This document shows positions 1-6,478 of a DNA stretch of 6,531 nt, one piece after another. Made by a program: the position numbers and the translations under genes. The DNA is from Tidjanibacter sp. (GTDB lineage Bacteria; Bacteroidota; Bacteroidia; Bacteroidales; Rikenellaceae). Each line of letters opens with the position of its first letter. The stretch's first letter is position 1. The notes below the pieces were generated by a model. It saw only the letters and a program-made list of their open reading frames with translations. It made no database searches and was not told the origin of the DNA. Location of the stretch: NCBI GenBank assembly GCA_017630115.1, contig JAGBVY010000168.1, forward strand, positions 1 to 6,531, read 5' to 3'.

Positions 1-18
1 GAGAGCCCAATGAGCCCG

Positions 19-26
19 CAAAGATA
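19..26 (-). promoter_or_regulatory. Possible Bacteroidota -7 promoter box reading off the left edge
   Basis: Read on the minus strand this is TATCTTTG, an exact match to the Bacteroides -7 consensus TAnnTTTG. It would drive transcription leftwards, into a gene outside the window. No TTTG lies at the expected distance upstream. That position falls inside the heptamer repeat array at 38-65, where the nearest match is TTTT followed by C. An eight-base motif with four free or weakly constrained positions can occur by chance, so this is weak evidence. Confidence 0.3.
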
Positions 27-37
27 AACAAAAAAAA

Positions 38-65
38 GAAAATTGAAAATTGAAAATTGAAAATT
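38..65. repeat. Four perfect tandem copies of the heptamer GAAAATT
   Basis: The copies are at 38-44, 45-51, 52-58 and 59-65 and are identical. The array is noncoding in every frame: all three forward frames meet a stop by about position 60. Seven-base tandem arrays of this kind resemble the short tandemly repeated heptamers seen between genes in some bacteria. Copy number may vary between strains through slippage. Confidence 0.9.
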
Positions 66-68
66 ATT

Positions 69-140
69 GGTGAATTCGGTGAATTTAGGGCGTTTAGGGC
101 GTTTAGGGAGATAAGCCCCATAGGCCCCATAGGCCTTAAA
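69..140. repeat. Nonamer mosaic: eight consecutive 9-base units of drifting sequence
   Basis: Cut into nines from 69, the sequence reads GGTGAATTC, GGTGAATTT, AGGGCGTTT, AGGGCGTTT, AGGGAGATA, AGCCCCATA, GGCCCCATA, GGCCTTAAA. Neighbouring units are near-identical, while distant units share little. This looks like three short 9-base duplications (69-86, 84-110, 111-137) laid end to end in the same period. No open reading frame crosses it, so the period does not reflect codons in a protein. Confidence 0.8.
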
Positions 141-152
141 GACTAGTTATCA

Positions 153-194
153 GTCGTCGGTCGTCGGTCGTCGGTTGACGGTAGACGGTAGACA
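153..194. repeat. Heptamer array: three GTCGTCG then three GTTGACG/GTAGACG units
   Basis: Identical GTCGTCG units occupy 153-159, 160-166 and 167-173. They are followed in the same seven-base register by GTTGACG (174-180), GTAGACG (181-187) and GTAGACA (188-194). The second group differs from the first at two or three positions, so all six could derive from one ancestral heptamer. The array ends exactly where the palindrome at 195 begins, so it forms the 3' flank of the efflux operon on the minus strand. Confidence 0.85.
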
Positions 195-224
195 CAATAG
201 CCCCCCGAGCTCGGGGGGCTATTG
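195..224 (-). terminator. Perfect 30-base palindrome, likely operon terminator hairpin without a T-tract
   Basis: The arms CAATAGCCCCCC (195-206) and its exact complement (213-224) flank GAGCTC, giving a 12-pair stem rich in G:C pairs. A 13th pair is possible and would leave a four-base loop. It begins one base after the TAA of the last operon gene, which is the usual place for a terminator. The minus-strand sequence after the stem starts TGTCTACCGTC and has no T-run; the plus-strand side has none either. It may work as a U-poor terminator, as a 3' end stabiliser, or in both directions. Confidence 0.7.
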
Positions 225-225
225 G

Positions 226-519
226 TTACATACTCTCTGTCACATCCCACACAAAGGCTCTCAACCCCTGCAACTGAGTATCCTTATCAATCTCGCGCAG
301 GGCCTCCATTGCGGGGGCAATCTTGGCGTCGTCCACCACCGCTATGATGGTGGAGTTCATTGCGGGCCAAGTGTGGTTGGCCATATGTGGCTCACCGGTG
401 AAACTACCACGGCCGTGGGTCAGAGGGAAAAGCGTGTAGCCTCTAATTTCGAGTCTATTGAGCATTGCCTCAATACGTTCTGTAATGGCCTGATTGTATG
501 ATATAAAAAGTGCTTTCAT
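226..519 (-). CDS. Small PII/CutA-like protein, fourth gene of the RND efflux operon
   Basis: A 97-residue protein with no signal peptide or membrane segment, so probably cytosolic. The predicted order of elements matches the PII/CutA ferredoxin-like fold: strand KALFISYN (2-9), helix 12-24, strand around GYTLFPLTHGRG (27-38), a loop at 39-56, strand TIIAVVDD (57-64), helix 65-77, and strand LRAFVWDV (86-93). The spacing resembles GlnB, including the VxDD and F-V-D-V segments. The usual PII uridylylation motif (YRGAEY) and the nucleotide-binding TGxxGDGK segment are absent. His35, His45, His49 and Glu43 cluster near the loop and could bind a metal. The ATG lies 24 bases after the pump's stop codon, with no Shine-Dalgarno sequence. 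Some PII-like proteins bind and regulate transporters, and a divergent PII group has been described next to metal-efflux RND genes. A role in sensing for or tuning this pump is therefore plausible. The gene itself is near certain; the fold is inferred from pattern alone. Confidence 0.85.
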   Translation of the reverse strand: MKALFISYNQAITERIEAMLNRLEIRGYTLFPLTHGRGSFTGEPHMANHTWPAMNSTIIAVVDDAKIAPAMEALREIDKDTQLQGLRAFVWDVTESM

Positions 520-543
520 TGTTCTACTATTTAGGTTGTTGGG

Positions 544-3500
544 TTACTCTACTTGTTCGTTCTGCTCTCGCTCGGCCACAAGTCGCATTTTCTCCTCATA
601 GGCCAGACGTTGGCGCTCTTTGCGACGGGCTACAAAGCGCTCGCTGCGGCCCATAAATACATAGTAGAGGATTGGCACAGCCACAAGCGTGAGTATGGTC
701 GAGAAGGTCAAGCCACCAATGATGGCTATACCCATAGGCTGCCACAACTCAGCACCATTGCCCAAACCGATAGCCAAAGGCAACATACCGAGGATGGTGG
801 TCAGCGAGGTCATCAGAACGGGGCGCAGACGGCTCTTACCTGCGGCATAAACCGCATCATACATACCGACACCTCGTTCACGCAGGAGATTGGTGTAGTC
901 CACCATAACGATACCGTTCTTCACCACAATACCCACAAGCATAACTATGGCAATCAGAGCCATAAGGCTCAGAGGTGTGGAGGTCATCCAGAGTGCAATA
1001 GCCGAGCCGGGCAGTGCGTAGAGCATAGTAAACATTATGATGAAGGGCATAATGAACGACTCAAACTGGGTGGCCATAACAATATAGACAAGCAGCACAA
1101 TCAGCACGAGCAGCACTCCCAGCTCGCCAAACGACTCTTGCTGGTCCTCCCAGTCGCCACCGATGAATGTATAGACATCCTCAGGGAAGGTGTAGCTATC
1201 CAGAACGCCATTGATGCGCCCTACCATATCGCCCAGAACGACATTATTACCCAGCGCCACCGTCACCGTAACGAGCCTCTGTCGGTTTTCGCGCTCGATG
1301 GTTGGTGGAGCATATACCTCAGTGACCTTACCTATGTCGCGCACACGCACGCCCTGACCACGCTGGTTGTAGATGAGGATGTTCTCCACATCTTCGAGCG
1401 AGGTGCGGTGCTCCTCACCATAGCGTACCTTTATATAATACTCCTCACCATCCTCGCGATAGATGGATGCGGTCATACCATTGATGCGGTTGCGGATGGC
1501 CGAGGCCACAGTGGAGGAGTTAAGACCATAGTAGGCGAGTTTGTTGCGGTCGAACTCAACATTGTACTCGGGCCTCATATCATCGCGCGAAAGACGCACG
1601 TCACGCGCACCCTCAATCTTGCTAAACTGCTCCACGAGGTCGCCTGCAATCTGATTGGTCTTCTCGATGTCGTGGCCGAAAATCTGCACCTGCACAGAGC
1701 TGCCACCGCCCATCATACCGCCACCACCAGTGACAATCGAGCGTTTAATCTCCGGTATGGTTGCCAAGTCGTCGCGGAAGGCGTCGGCAATCTCAAATAC
1801 GGTGCGTTCCCTATCCTGTGGGTCGGTCAGACGGAGGGTGTAATTGATGACGTTGCTGCCGGTTGTGCTCATTGCAGCAAAGACATTCGATGTGCTCGAC
1901 GAGCCTGCCGAGGTAGAGAGCAACATAACCTCAGGATACTTGGCGTAGATGATGCTGTCGATACGACGAGCCACCTTCTTGGTATATTCAACGCTGAGGT
2001 TTTGGTCGAGGGTTATCGTGGCGCTCATCTGGTCGCTATCGCTGCTGGGCATAAACTCGGTGGGAATCTTCGTAGCAAAGAGCCACACACCAAAGACCAA
2101 AAGCACCATTGGGGCAAAGAAGACCAACTTCTTGTGAGCCAGTGCCCAGCGCAACAACCGAGCGTAGGCCCTGTCGAGCCAAGCGAGGAATTTGTCGATA
2201 GGTTTATAGACAATGCTCAGACCCTTGTAGGTGTGTTTGTTGTTCTCTATTTTGAGCATCAGCGCCGAGAGCATAGGGGTGAGCGAGATAGCCGCAACGG
2301 TGGAGGTGCAGACCACAAGCGAAACAATCCAGCCAAGCTGTTTGAACATCACACCCGCCATACCTTTGACCATAGTCAGGGGCAAGAATACAGCCACAAC
2401 AACCAAAGTTGTAGCAATCACCGAGAGCCACACCTCGTTGGTTGCATAGATAGCCGCCTCGCGTGGTTTGGAGCCTCTCTCGATGTGGGTAGTAATGTTC
2501 TCCAAGACCACAATAGCGTCGTCCACCACCATACCGATAGCAATCGAGAGCGACGAGAGCGAGATGATATTCAGCGTACCGCCCGTTAGATTGAGGTAGA
2601 TGAAGGCCACCACCAACGAGATAGGAATCGTCAAGCAGATAATCAGCGTAGCACGCCAGCGGCCCAAGAAGAAGAGCACCACCAGAATCACAAACAAGAA
2701 GGCGAACATAACCGTCTCCGAGAGGGTATTGATGGAGTCTTTGATATTCTTCGACGAGTCGTTGAGCAGGTGGATTTTCACATCCGAGGGGAGGTTGCGC
2801 TCGATGCTGGGGAGCATCTTTTTGACCTCATTTACAATCCTCACCGTATTGGCACCCGACTGTTTCTGAATCATAACCCTCACACCCAGCTGGCCATTCA
2901 TACGCTCGTCGAGAGTCTGCTTTTCGAGCGTATCCTTAATCTCGGCAATATCTCTCAGATAGACCTCCTGACCACCAAGGTTGGATATGAGGATGGTTTT
3001 CAGGTCGTCGGAAGAGTCAAACTCACCGTCGGCCTTGATGTTGTAGGTGTGGTTGCCTATGTCGAGCGTACCGCCCGAGGTGTTGATGTTCTCCTGAGCG
3101 ATGATAGCGCCAATCTGCTCCACCGAGAGGCCGTAAGCCTCCATCTTTACAGGATCGACATTGACCTGAATCTCCCTGACGGGCGCACCCATAACATTGA
3201 CTGAGCCCACACCGTCGATACGGCTGAGGCGATTGACAAACTGCTCTTCGAGAATTTTATTCAGTGCAGGATAGCTCTCCTCGGCCGTTATGGAGAAGCC
3301 CATAATTGGCATAAGCGACGAGCTAAAACGGAAGAGGATAGGCTCTTCGGCATCCTCGGGCAGATAGTCGGTAAGGCGGCCCAACGCATCGCGTATGTCG
3401 TTGGAGGCCTCGTCGAGGTTGGTGCCCCACTCAAATTCGAGCGACACGAGCGACACGCCGTCACTCGAACGCGAGGTTATCTCTTTCAGGTTGCTGACCG

Positions 3501-3717
3501 TATTCAGACCATCCTCAATGCGTCGGGTGATGTTGTTCTCAATATCCTCCGCATTGGCACCCTGATAGGTGGTGATGACCGATATGGCCGGCAGGTCCAT
3601 TTCGGGCAACTGGTCAATGGCCAAGTTGTTGAGCGAGAACAGACCAAAGACAATCACAGCGACAAAAATAAGTGCCGTTGAGATTGGCTTCTTTACTGAG
3701 GTTTCGTATATCTTCAT
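544..3717 (-). CDS. AcrB-type RND efflux pump, inner-membrane permease subunit
   Basis: A proton-driven exporter of 1057 residues, normal for the family, forming the inner-membrane part of a tripartite pump. TM1 lies at about 12-30 and is followed by the family hallmark QLPEMDLPAISVITTYQGA (36-54). The first periplasmic domain runs to about 330, TM2-6 span about 335-490, TM7 about 530-548, the second periplasmic domain about 550-862, and TM8-12 about 865-1022. The proton-relay residues are visible: Asp399-Asp400 in the TM4 motif GMVVDDAIVVLEN, and Lys933 in GIVVKNGIVMVDY of TM10. A Gly/Met-rich stretch (664-672) lies where AcrB has its substrate-entry cleft. A charged cytosolic tail (about 1023-1057) ends the protein. 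The features fit the hydrophobe/amphiphile (HAE) branch better than the metal-ion branch, but the substrate is unknown. It starts 47 bases after the adaptor gene, with no hairpin between them. Confidence 0.97.
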   Translation of the reverse strand: MKIYETSVKKPISTALIFVAVIVFGLFSLNNLAIDQLPEMDLPAISVITTYQGANAEDIENNITRRIEDGLNTVSNLKEITSRSSDGVSLVSLEFEWGTNLDEASNDIRDALGRLTDYLPEDAEEPILFRFSSSLMPIMGFSITAEESYPALNKILEEQFVNRLSRIDGVGSVNVMGAPVREIQVNVDPVKMEAYGLSVEQIGAIIAQENINTSGGTLDIGNHTYNIKADGEFDSSDDLKTILISNLGGQEVYLRDIAEIKDTLEKQTLDERMNGQLGVRVMIQKQSGANTVRIVNEVKKMLPSIERNLPSDVKIHLLNDSSKNIKDSINTLSETVMFAFLFVILVVLFFLGRWRATLIICLTIPISLVVAFIYLNLTGGTLNIISLSSLSIAIGMVVDDAIVVLENITTHIERGSKPREAAIYATNEVWLSVIATTLVVVAVFLPLTMVKGMAGVMFKQLGWIVSLVVCTSTVAAISLTPMLSALMLKIENNKHTYKGLSIVYKPIDKFLAWLDRAYARLLRWALAHKKLVFFAPMVLLVFGVWLFATKIPTEFMPSSDSDQMSATITLDQNLSVEYTKKVARRIDSIIYAKYPEVMLLSTSAGSSSTSNVFAAMSTTGSNVINYTLRLTDPQDRERTVFEIADAFRDDLATIPEIKRSIVTGGGGMMGGGSSVQVQIFGHDIEKTNQIAGDLVEQFSKIEGARDVRLSRDDMRPEYNVEFDRNKLAYYGLNSSTVASAIRNRINGMTASIYREDGEEYYIKVRYGEEHRTSLEDVENILIYNQRGQGVRVRDIGKVTEVYAPPTIERENRQRLVTVTVALGNNVVLGDMVGRINGVLDSYTFPEDVYTFIGGDWEDQQESFGELGVLLVLIVLLVYIVMATQFESFIMPFIIMFTMLYALPGSAIALWMTSTPLSLMALIAIVMLVGIVVKNGIVMVDYTNLLRERGVGMYDAVYAAGKSRLRPVLMTSLTTILGMLPLAIGLGNGAELWQPMGIAIIGGLTFSTILTLVAVPILYYVFMGRSERFVARRKERQRLAYEEKMRLVAEREQNEQVE

Positions 3718-3764
3718 AGTTTAATACTCTACTACATTATTTCTCTACAACTGAAAGAGGCGGC

Positions 3765-4826
3765 CTACTGCACAACCTCAACAGCCGAGCCATTTTTGAT
3801 TTTCGAGAGTGCCGTAATGGCCACCTCCTCGCCAGCGCTTACACCCGAGAGAATCTCCACCCTGTCGGCAACCTGACGACCAAGCTCAACCACTCTGCGC
3901 TCGGCTACGCCATCCTTAACGACATAGACATAGCGGTCATTGACACCCATCTGCTTCTGCACAGCCACGTCGGGCACAGTGAGGCTCTGGCGGTTACCCA
4001 TATTAAACTCGGTGCGGGCAAACATACCGGGGCGCAAAACCTCCTTGGCGTTGGGCACAATCACCTCCACATTGAAGGTGTGGGTAGTGGAGTTGATTGC
4101 CGGATAGACAATGTTTACCGTACCCTCAAACTCCCTGTCGCCAAATACCTCGGCCATAACTTTCACCTTCATACCCTTATATACCAGAGGGTAGTATTTC
4201 TCCGAGAGTGCCACAATAGCTTTGAGTTTATCGATCTGCATAACCTGCAACACACCCATACCTCCGTCGGCATTAGCTCCCATAGCAAAGAGGTCGCCGG
4301 GCTCGTTGTAGCGGCCGGTGATAACGCCGTCAATGGGGGAACGAAGCTCAATGTTGCGCTCCAAGTTGGCAACAGTCTCACGCAAGACTGTAACCGAAGT
4401 GGTCAACTCGTCAATCTGCGACTTGCTCACACCGCCAGCCTCATAGACACTCCTCATACGACCCAGATTCTGCTCGGCATTTCTCAACTGTGCTGCCGAC
4501 TGATTGTACTGATTCTTGTCGAGAGTAGCAACCAATTCGCCCTTCTTAACGTGGTCGCCCACCTCTACTCTGATTTCGTCGATTCTGAGAGCCATCTGAG
4601 GGGTGATAAAACTCTTCTTATAGGGCAGAAGTGTTGTGGTAAAATCCACTGTTTCGGCCACATCGCTAACCACTACGGGGGCAGTTTTGGTAAGCACTTT
4701 GGCATCTGCTGCCTCGGGGGTAGCTTTGCCTGCGGCGTTAGACGATTTCTCCCCACCGCAAGCGACAAGGAGAGAGGCGGCTGCTGTGGCCACCAGTGTA
4801 ATAATAAGGTTGCGTTTCATTCTCAT
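3765..4826 (-). CDS. RND efflux periplasmic adaptor (membrane fusion protein), lipoprotein
   Basis: This 353-residue adaptor links the RND pump to the outer-membrane duct. A signal sequence with lipobox LVAC predicts lipidation at Cys23; the following GGEKSSN is a flexible linker. The first half of the lipoyl (barrel-sandwich) domain is near 75-103 (IDEIRVEVGDHVKKGELVATLD). A short coiled hairpin spans about 105-158, and the second lipoyl half is LRSPIDGVITGRYNEPGDLF (161-180). A beta-barrel follows (about 195-275, with the conserved PGMFAR at 266-271), then a membrane-proximal domain to the end. Two in-frame ATGs, residues 1 and 3, lie six bases apart and neither has a Shine-Dalgarno sequence. 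Starting at residue 3 would shorten only the signal peptide. An AAGGAG about 30 bases upstream is too distant to serve either start. The gene begins 45 bases after the duct gene's stop. Confidence 0.95.
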   Translation of the reverse strand: MRMKRNLIITLVATAAASLLVACGGEKSSNAAGKATPEAADAKVLTKTAPVVVSDVAETVDFTTTLLPYKKSFITPQMALRIDEIRVEVGDHVKKGELVATLDKNQYNQSAAQLRNAEQNLGRMRSVYEAGGVSKSQIDELTTSVTVLRETVANLERNIELRSPIDGVITGRYNEPGDLFAMGANADGGMGVLQVMQIDKLKAIVALSEKYYPLVYKGMKVKVMAEVFGDREFEGTVNIVYPAINSTTHTFNVEVIVPNAKEVLRPGMFARTEFNMGNRQSLTVPDVAVQKQMGVNDRYVYVVKDGVAERRVVELGRQVADRVEILSGVSAGEEVAITALSKIKNGSAVEVVQ

Positions 4827-4871
4827 ATCTTGTTTTATTTTTTACTCCGTTGCTAATTCTCCTTCACACCG

Positions 4872-6296
4872 CTACTCTTGCGCTGTGGGCTCTATCTGAC
4901 CCTCTTGGGCGGGGGTCTCTATCTCAAAGCCCAGACCTATGACCTTCTCGTAGTCGGCACGAGCGGCCAAGTAGTCGTAGATAGCTTGCGAATAGTTGAG
5001 TTTGGCCTGCGTGAGCGACAGCTCCGAGGAGTTGAGTTCAAGGATTGTGCCTGTGCCGGCGTTGTATCTCACCTGAGCAATCTCGTAAGCCTTCTGAGCC
5101 TGACGTACGGTAATCTCATTGGAGGTCATCTTCTCGCGTGCAGCCACAATTGTGTTGAAGGCGTTTTCCACCTGCACACCCACACTCTGGCGCAGATAGT
5201 CCCTTTGGAGCGAGAGCTGACCTAAGGTGTTGCGTATCTCGTGGGCCTTGTTGATGTTCTTACCACCCGAGAAGAGGGGTATGCTAATGGAGATACCTGC
5301 CGAGAGGGGGTTCTGCCACCACCACTCACTCTTCTTCGGCGAGGACGTGCCGCCGCCAGCAGCACCGCCACCCGCAGCACCGCCACCGCCAAGGCCGCCC
5401 ATCATACTACCAAAGTCCATCGTGTTGTCGTTACCCGAAACGATGAAGTTGGTGAAGGCCGCCACAGTAGGCAAGCGCGAGGCATTGATAAGACTGAGCT
5501 GATGTTCGAGCAGTTTGGCCTGCAAGTCAAGCGCTCTAAGGTCGGCATTATTGGAGAAATCGACCTCGTTGGTGGGGATGGTAGCCACAGCCACCTCATC
5601 GGCAAAATCGTCAAGCGTGCCGGTGAGTGTAAAGTCGGTGGTTGAAGGCAGACCAAGATACATACGGAAGAGCAGTTTACCTGCCTTTATGGAGTTCTCC
5701 ATCTGGACAATACTGGGTCGCAAGTTGGAGAGTTGCACCTCGGCCGAAAGCAGGTCATACTCCGAAGCCAGACCCTGCTCATACATAGTCTTGGTGTTGC
5801 TAACCGTCTTAGCAATAGAGGCTTCGCTCTCCTTCAACACCGCCAACGACTGTTCGGCCAACAGAATGTTGTAGTAGGCTTTTTTGACCTCGTTTGTAAG
5901 GTTTATCTTCGAGCTGCGAGCGCTCTCGACGGCCTGTTCCATCTGGGTATGATTCATCTTCAAAGTTTCATAGACGGTAGGTACATAGAGTGGCAACGAG
6001 AGCGAGGCCGACGCACTAACCGAGTTGTCCGCACCAAACGACAAACCCTTGGCCATCTCCTGCTTTACGATGCTATATGAATACTGACCCGAGACAGAAA
6101 CGTTTGGCAGTAAGTTGCCCACACTCTGTTTACGCACCCAATCCTGACGCTCAATCTCCATATCGGCCACGCGAATTGTGGGGTTGTCAGAAAGCGCTAT
6201 TTCCAACGACTTTTCGAGCGAAAGAGCAATGGTCTTCGCCGAACTCGCCAGAGAGAGAGTCGCAAGAGCAAGCAATGTCAAAATACCTTTTTTCAT
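4872..6296 (-). CDS. TolC-family outer-membrane efflux protein, first gene of the operon
   Basis: A 474-residue outer-membrane exit duct for the RND pump. A signal peptide (about 1-20, cleavage near SSAKT) is followed by two homologous TolC repeats, about 26-216 and 245-455. Each has a helix, a pair of beta strands that would cross the outer membrane, and long amphipathic helices. The paired strands are around 66-76 and 91-104 in the first repeat and around 277-288 and 331-343 in the second; both end in related motifs (SLSLPLYVP and SISIPLFSGG). The loop between the second pair would face outside the cell and contains a Gly/Ala-rich stretch (297-318). There is no lipobox, unlike the OprM/CusC branch. 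The ATG sits about 26 bases after the expected transcription start. The C-terminus (about 460-474) is acidic and probably disordered. Confidence 0.95.
   Translation of the reverse strand: MKKGILTLLALATLSLASSAKTIALSLEKSLEIALSDNPTIRVADMEIERQDWVRKQSVGNLLPNVSVSGQYSYSIVKQEMAKGLSFGADNSVSASASLSLPLYVPTVYETLKMNHTQMEQAVESARSSKINLTNEVKKAYYNILLAEQSLAVLKESEASIAKTVSNTKTMYEQGLASEYDLLSAEVQLSNLRPSIVQMENSIKAGKLLFRMYLGLPSTTDFTLTGTLDDFADEVAVATIPTNEVDFSNNADLRALDLQAKLLEHQLSLINASRLPTVAAFTNFIVSGNDNTMDFGSMMGGLGGGGAAGGGAAGGGTSSPKKSEWWWQNPLSAGISISIPLFSGGKNINKAHEIRNTLGQLSLQRDYLRQSVGVQVENAFNTIVAAREKMTSNEITVRQAQKAYEIAQVRYNAGTGTILELNSSELSLTQAKLNYSQAIYDYLAARADYEKVIGLGFEIETPAQEGQIEPTAQE
5349..5387 (-). repeat. In-frame 15-base repeat coding GGGAA in the duct's outer loop
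   Basis: On the minus strand two 15-base copies, GGTGGCGGTGCTGCG and GGTGGCGGTGCTGCT, differ at one base. A partial third copy, GGCGGCGGC, follows. They encode GGGAA-GGGAA-GGG, residues 304-316 of the TolC-family protein. Because the unit is a multiple of three, gain or loss of copies would change the loop length without breaking the frame. Confidence 0.85.
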
Positions 6297-6327
6297 ACCT
6301 ATTTATATATCTATTTTATAATTGCCA

Positions 6328-6358
6328 CAAAAGTATAGCTAAAACTCGGAAAAGCAAA
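6328..6358 (-). promoter_or_regulatory. Consensus Bacteroidota promoter for the efflux operon
   Basis: Read on the minus strand, the -33 element TTTG is at 6358-6355 and the -7 element TACTTTTG at 6335-6328, separated by 19 bases. Both match the Bacteroides housekeeping-sigma consensus (TTTG and TAnnTTTG) exactly, at a normal distance. Transcription should start near 6322-6323, giving a leader of about 26 bases before the ATG of the TolC-family gene. The leader is A/T-rich, has no Shine-Dalgarno motif, and shows no room for a riboswitch or attenuator. Confidence 0.8.
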
Positions 6359-6368
6359 CGTTTTTCCA

Positions 6369-6399
6369 CCAAATTTATTGCCCATTTGGGGTTAAATTT
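6369..6399. promoter_or_regulatory. Small overlapping inverted repeats upstream of the -33 box; possible operator
   Basis: CCAAAT (6369-6374) and ATTTGG (6384-6389) are inverted copies separated by nine bases. AAATTTA (6371-6377) and TAAATTT (6393-6399) form a second overlapping pair. They lie just upstream of the operon's -33 element, a common place for a regulator to bind. Short A/T-rich arms like these occur often by chance, and no regulator gene lies in the window. Confidence 0.25.
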
Positions 6400-6440
6400 C
6401 CTATTATTTTCGCCCAAGCAAACAGAAGGCTCATATATAC

Positions 6441-6478
6441 AAAAAAAGGTTACGATTTAATCAAAATCGCAACCTTTT
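6441..6478 (-). terminator. Intrinsic terminator of an upstream minus-strand gene
   Basis: The arms AAAAGGTT-A-CGATTT (6444-6458) and AAATCG-C-AACCTTTT (6464-6478) pair with a single A/C mismatch around a five-base loop (6459-6463). On the minus strand the stem runs into seven T (complement of 6441-6447), a standard intrinsic terminator. It would end transcription entering from the right and insulate the efflux operon. On the plus strand the T-run is only four bases, so it should be weaker in that direction. Confidence 0.8.

Noticed and set aside
1..27. Eight open plus-strand codons (ESPMSPQR) followed by TAA, possibly the end of a gene entering from the left.
   Set aside because: Eight codons are too few to separate from chance, and the same bases contain a candidate minus-strand -7 box that would contradict it.
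175..501. A 108-codon plus-strand open frame across the palindrome and the PII-like gene.
   Set aside because: It starts inside the heptamer array and covers the hairpin; the minus-strand product has a coherent fold pattern and operon context, while this one does not.
553..2589. A 678-codon plus-strand open frame antisense to the RND pump gene.
   Set aside because: It lies wholly inside the opposite strand of a clear RND gene, is rich in His, Gln, Asn and Arg with no domain or periodic hydrophobic pattern, and looks like a shadow produced by the pump gene's codon use.
3729..3737. A minimal ATG-TAG-TAG start-stop just upstream of the pump's start codon on the minus strand.
   Set aside because: It has no ribosome binding signal, and a lone start-stop in an A/T-rich 47-base gap is likely by chance.
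4080..4856. A 258-codon plus-strand open frame antisense to the adaptor gene.
   Set aside because: It mirrors the adaptor coding sequence, shows no recognisable motif, and has no promoter of its own that I can see.
6370..6377. A second minus-strand -7-like box, TAAATTTG, upstream of the main promoter.
   Set aside because: It has no TTTG at the proper distance upstream and lies in A/T-rich sequence where the motif is expected by chance; the promoter at 6328-6358 is much better.
6352..6423. Direct repeat AAGCAAAC at 6352-6359 and 6416-6423.
   Set aside because: Eight bases, only two copies, and one of them is part of the -33 region; no further sign of an iterated binding site.
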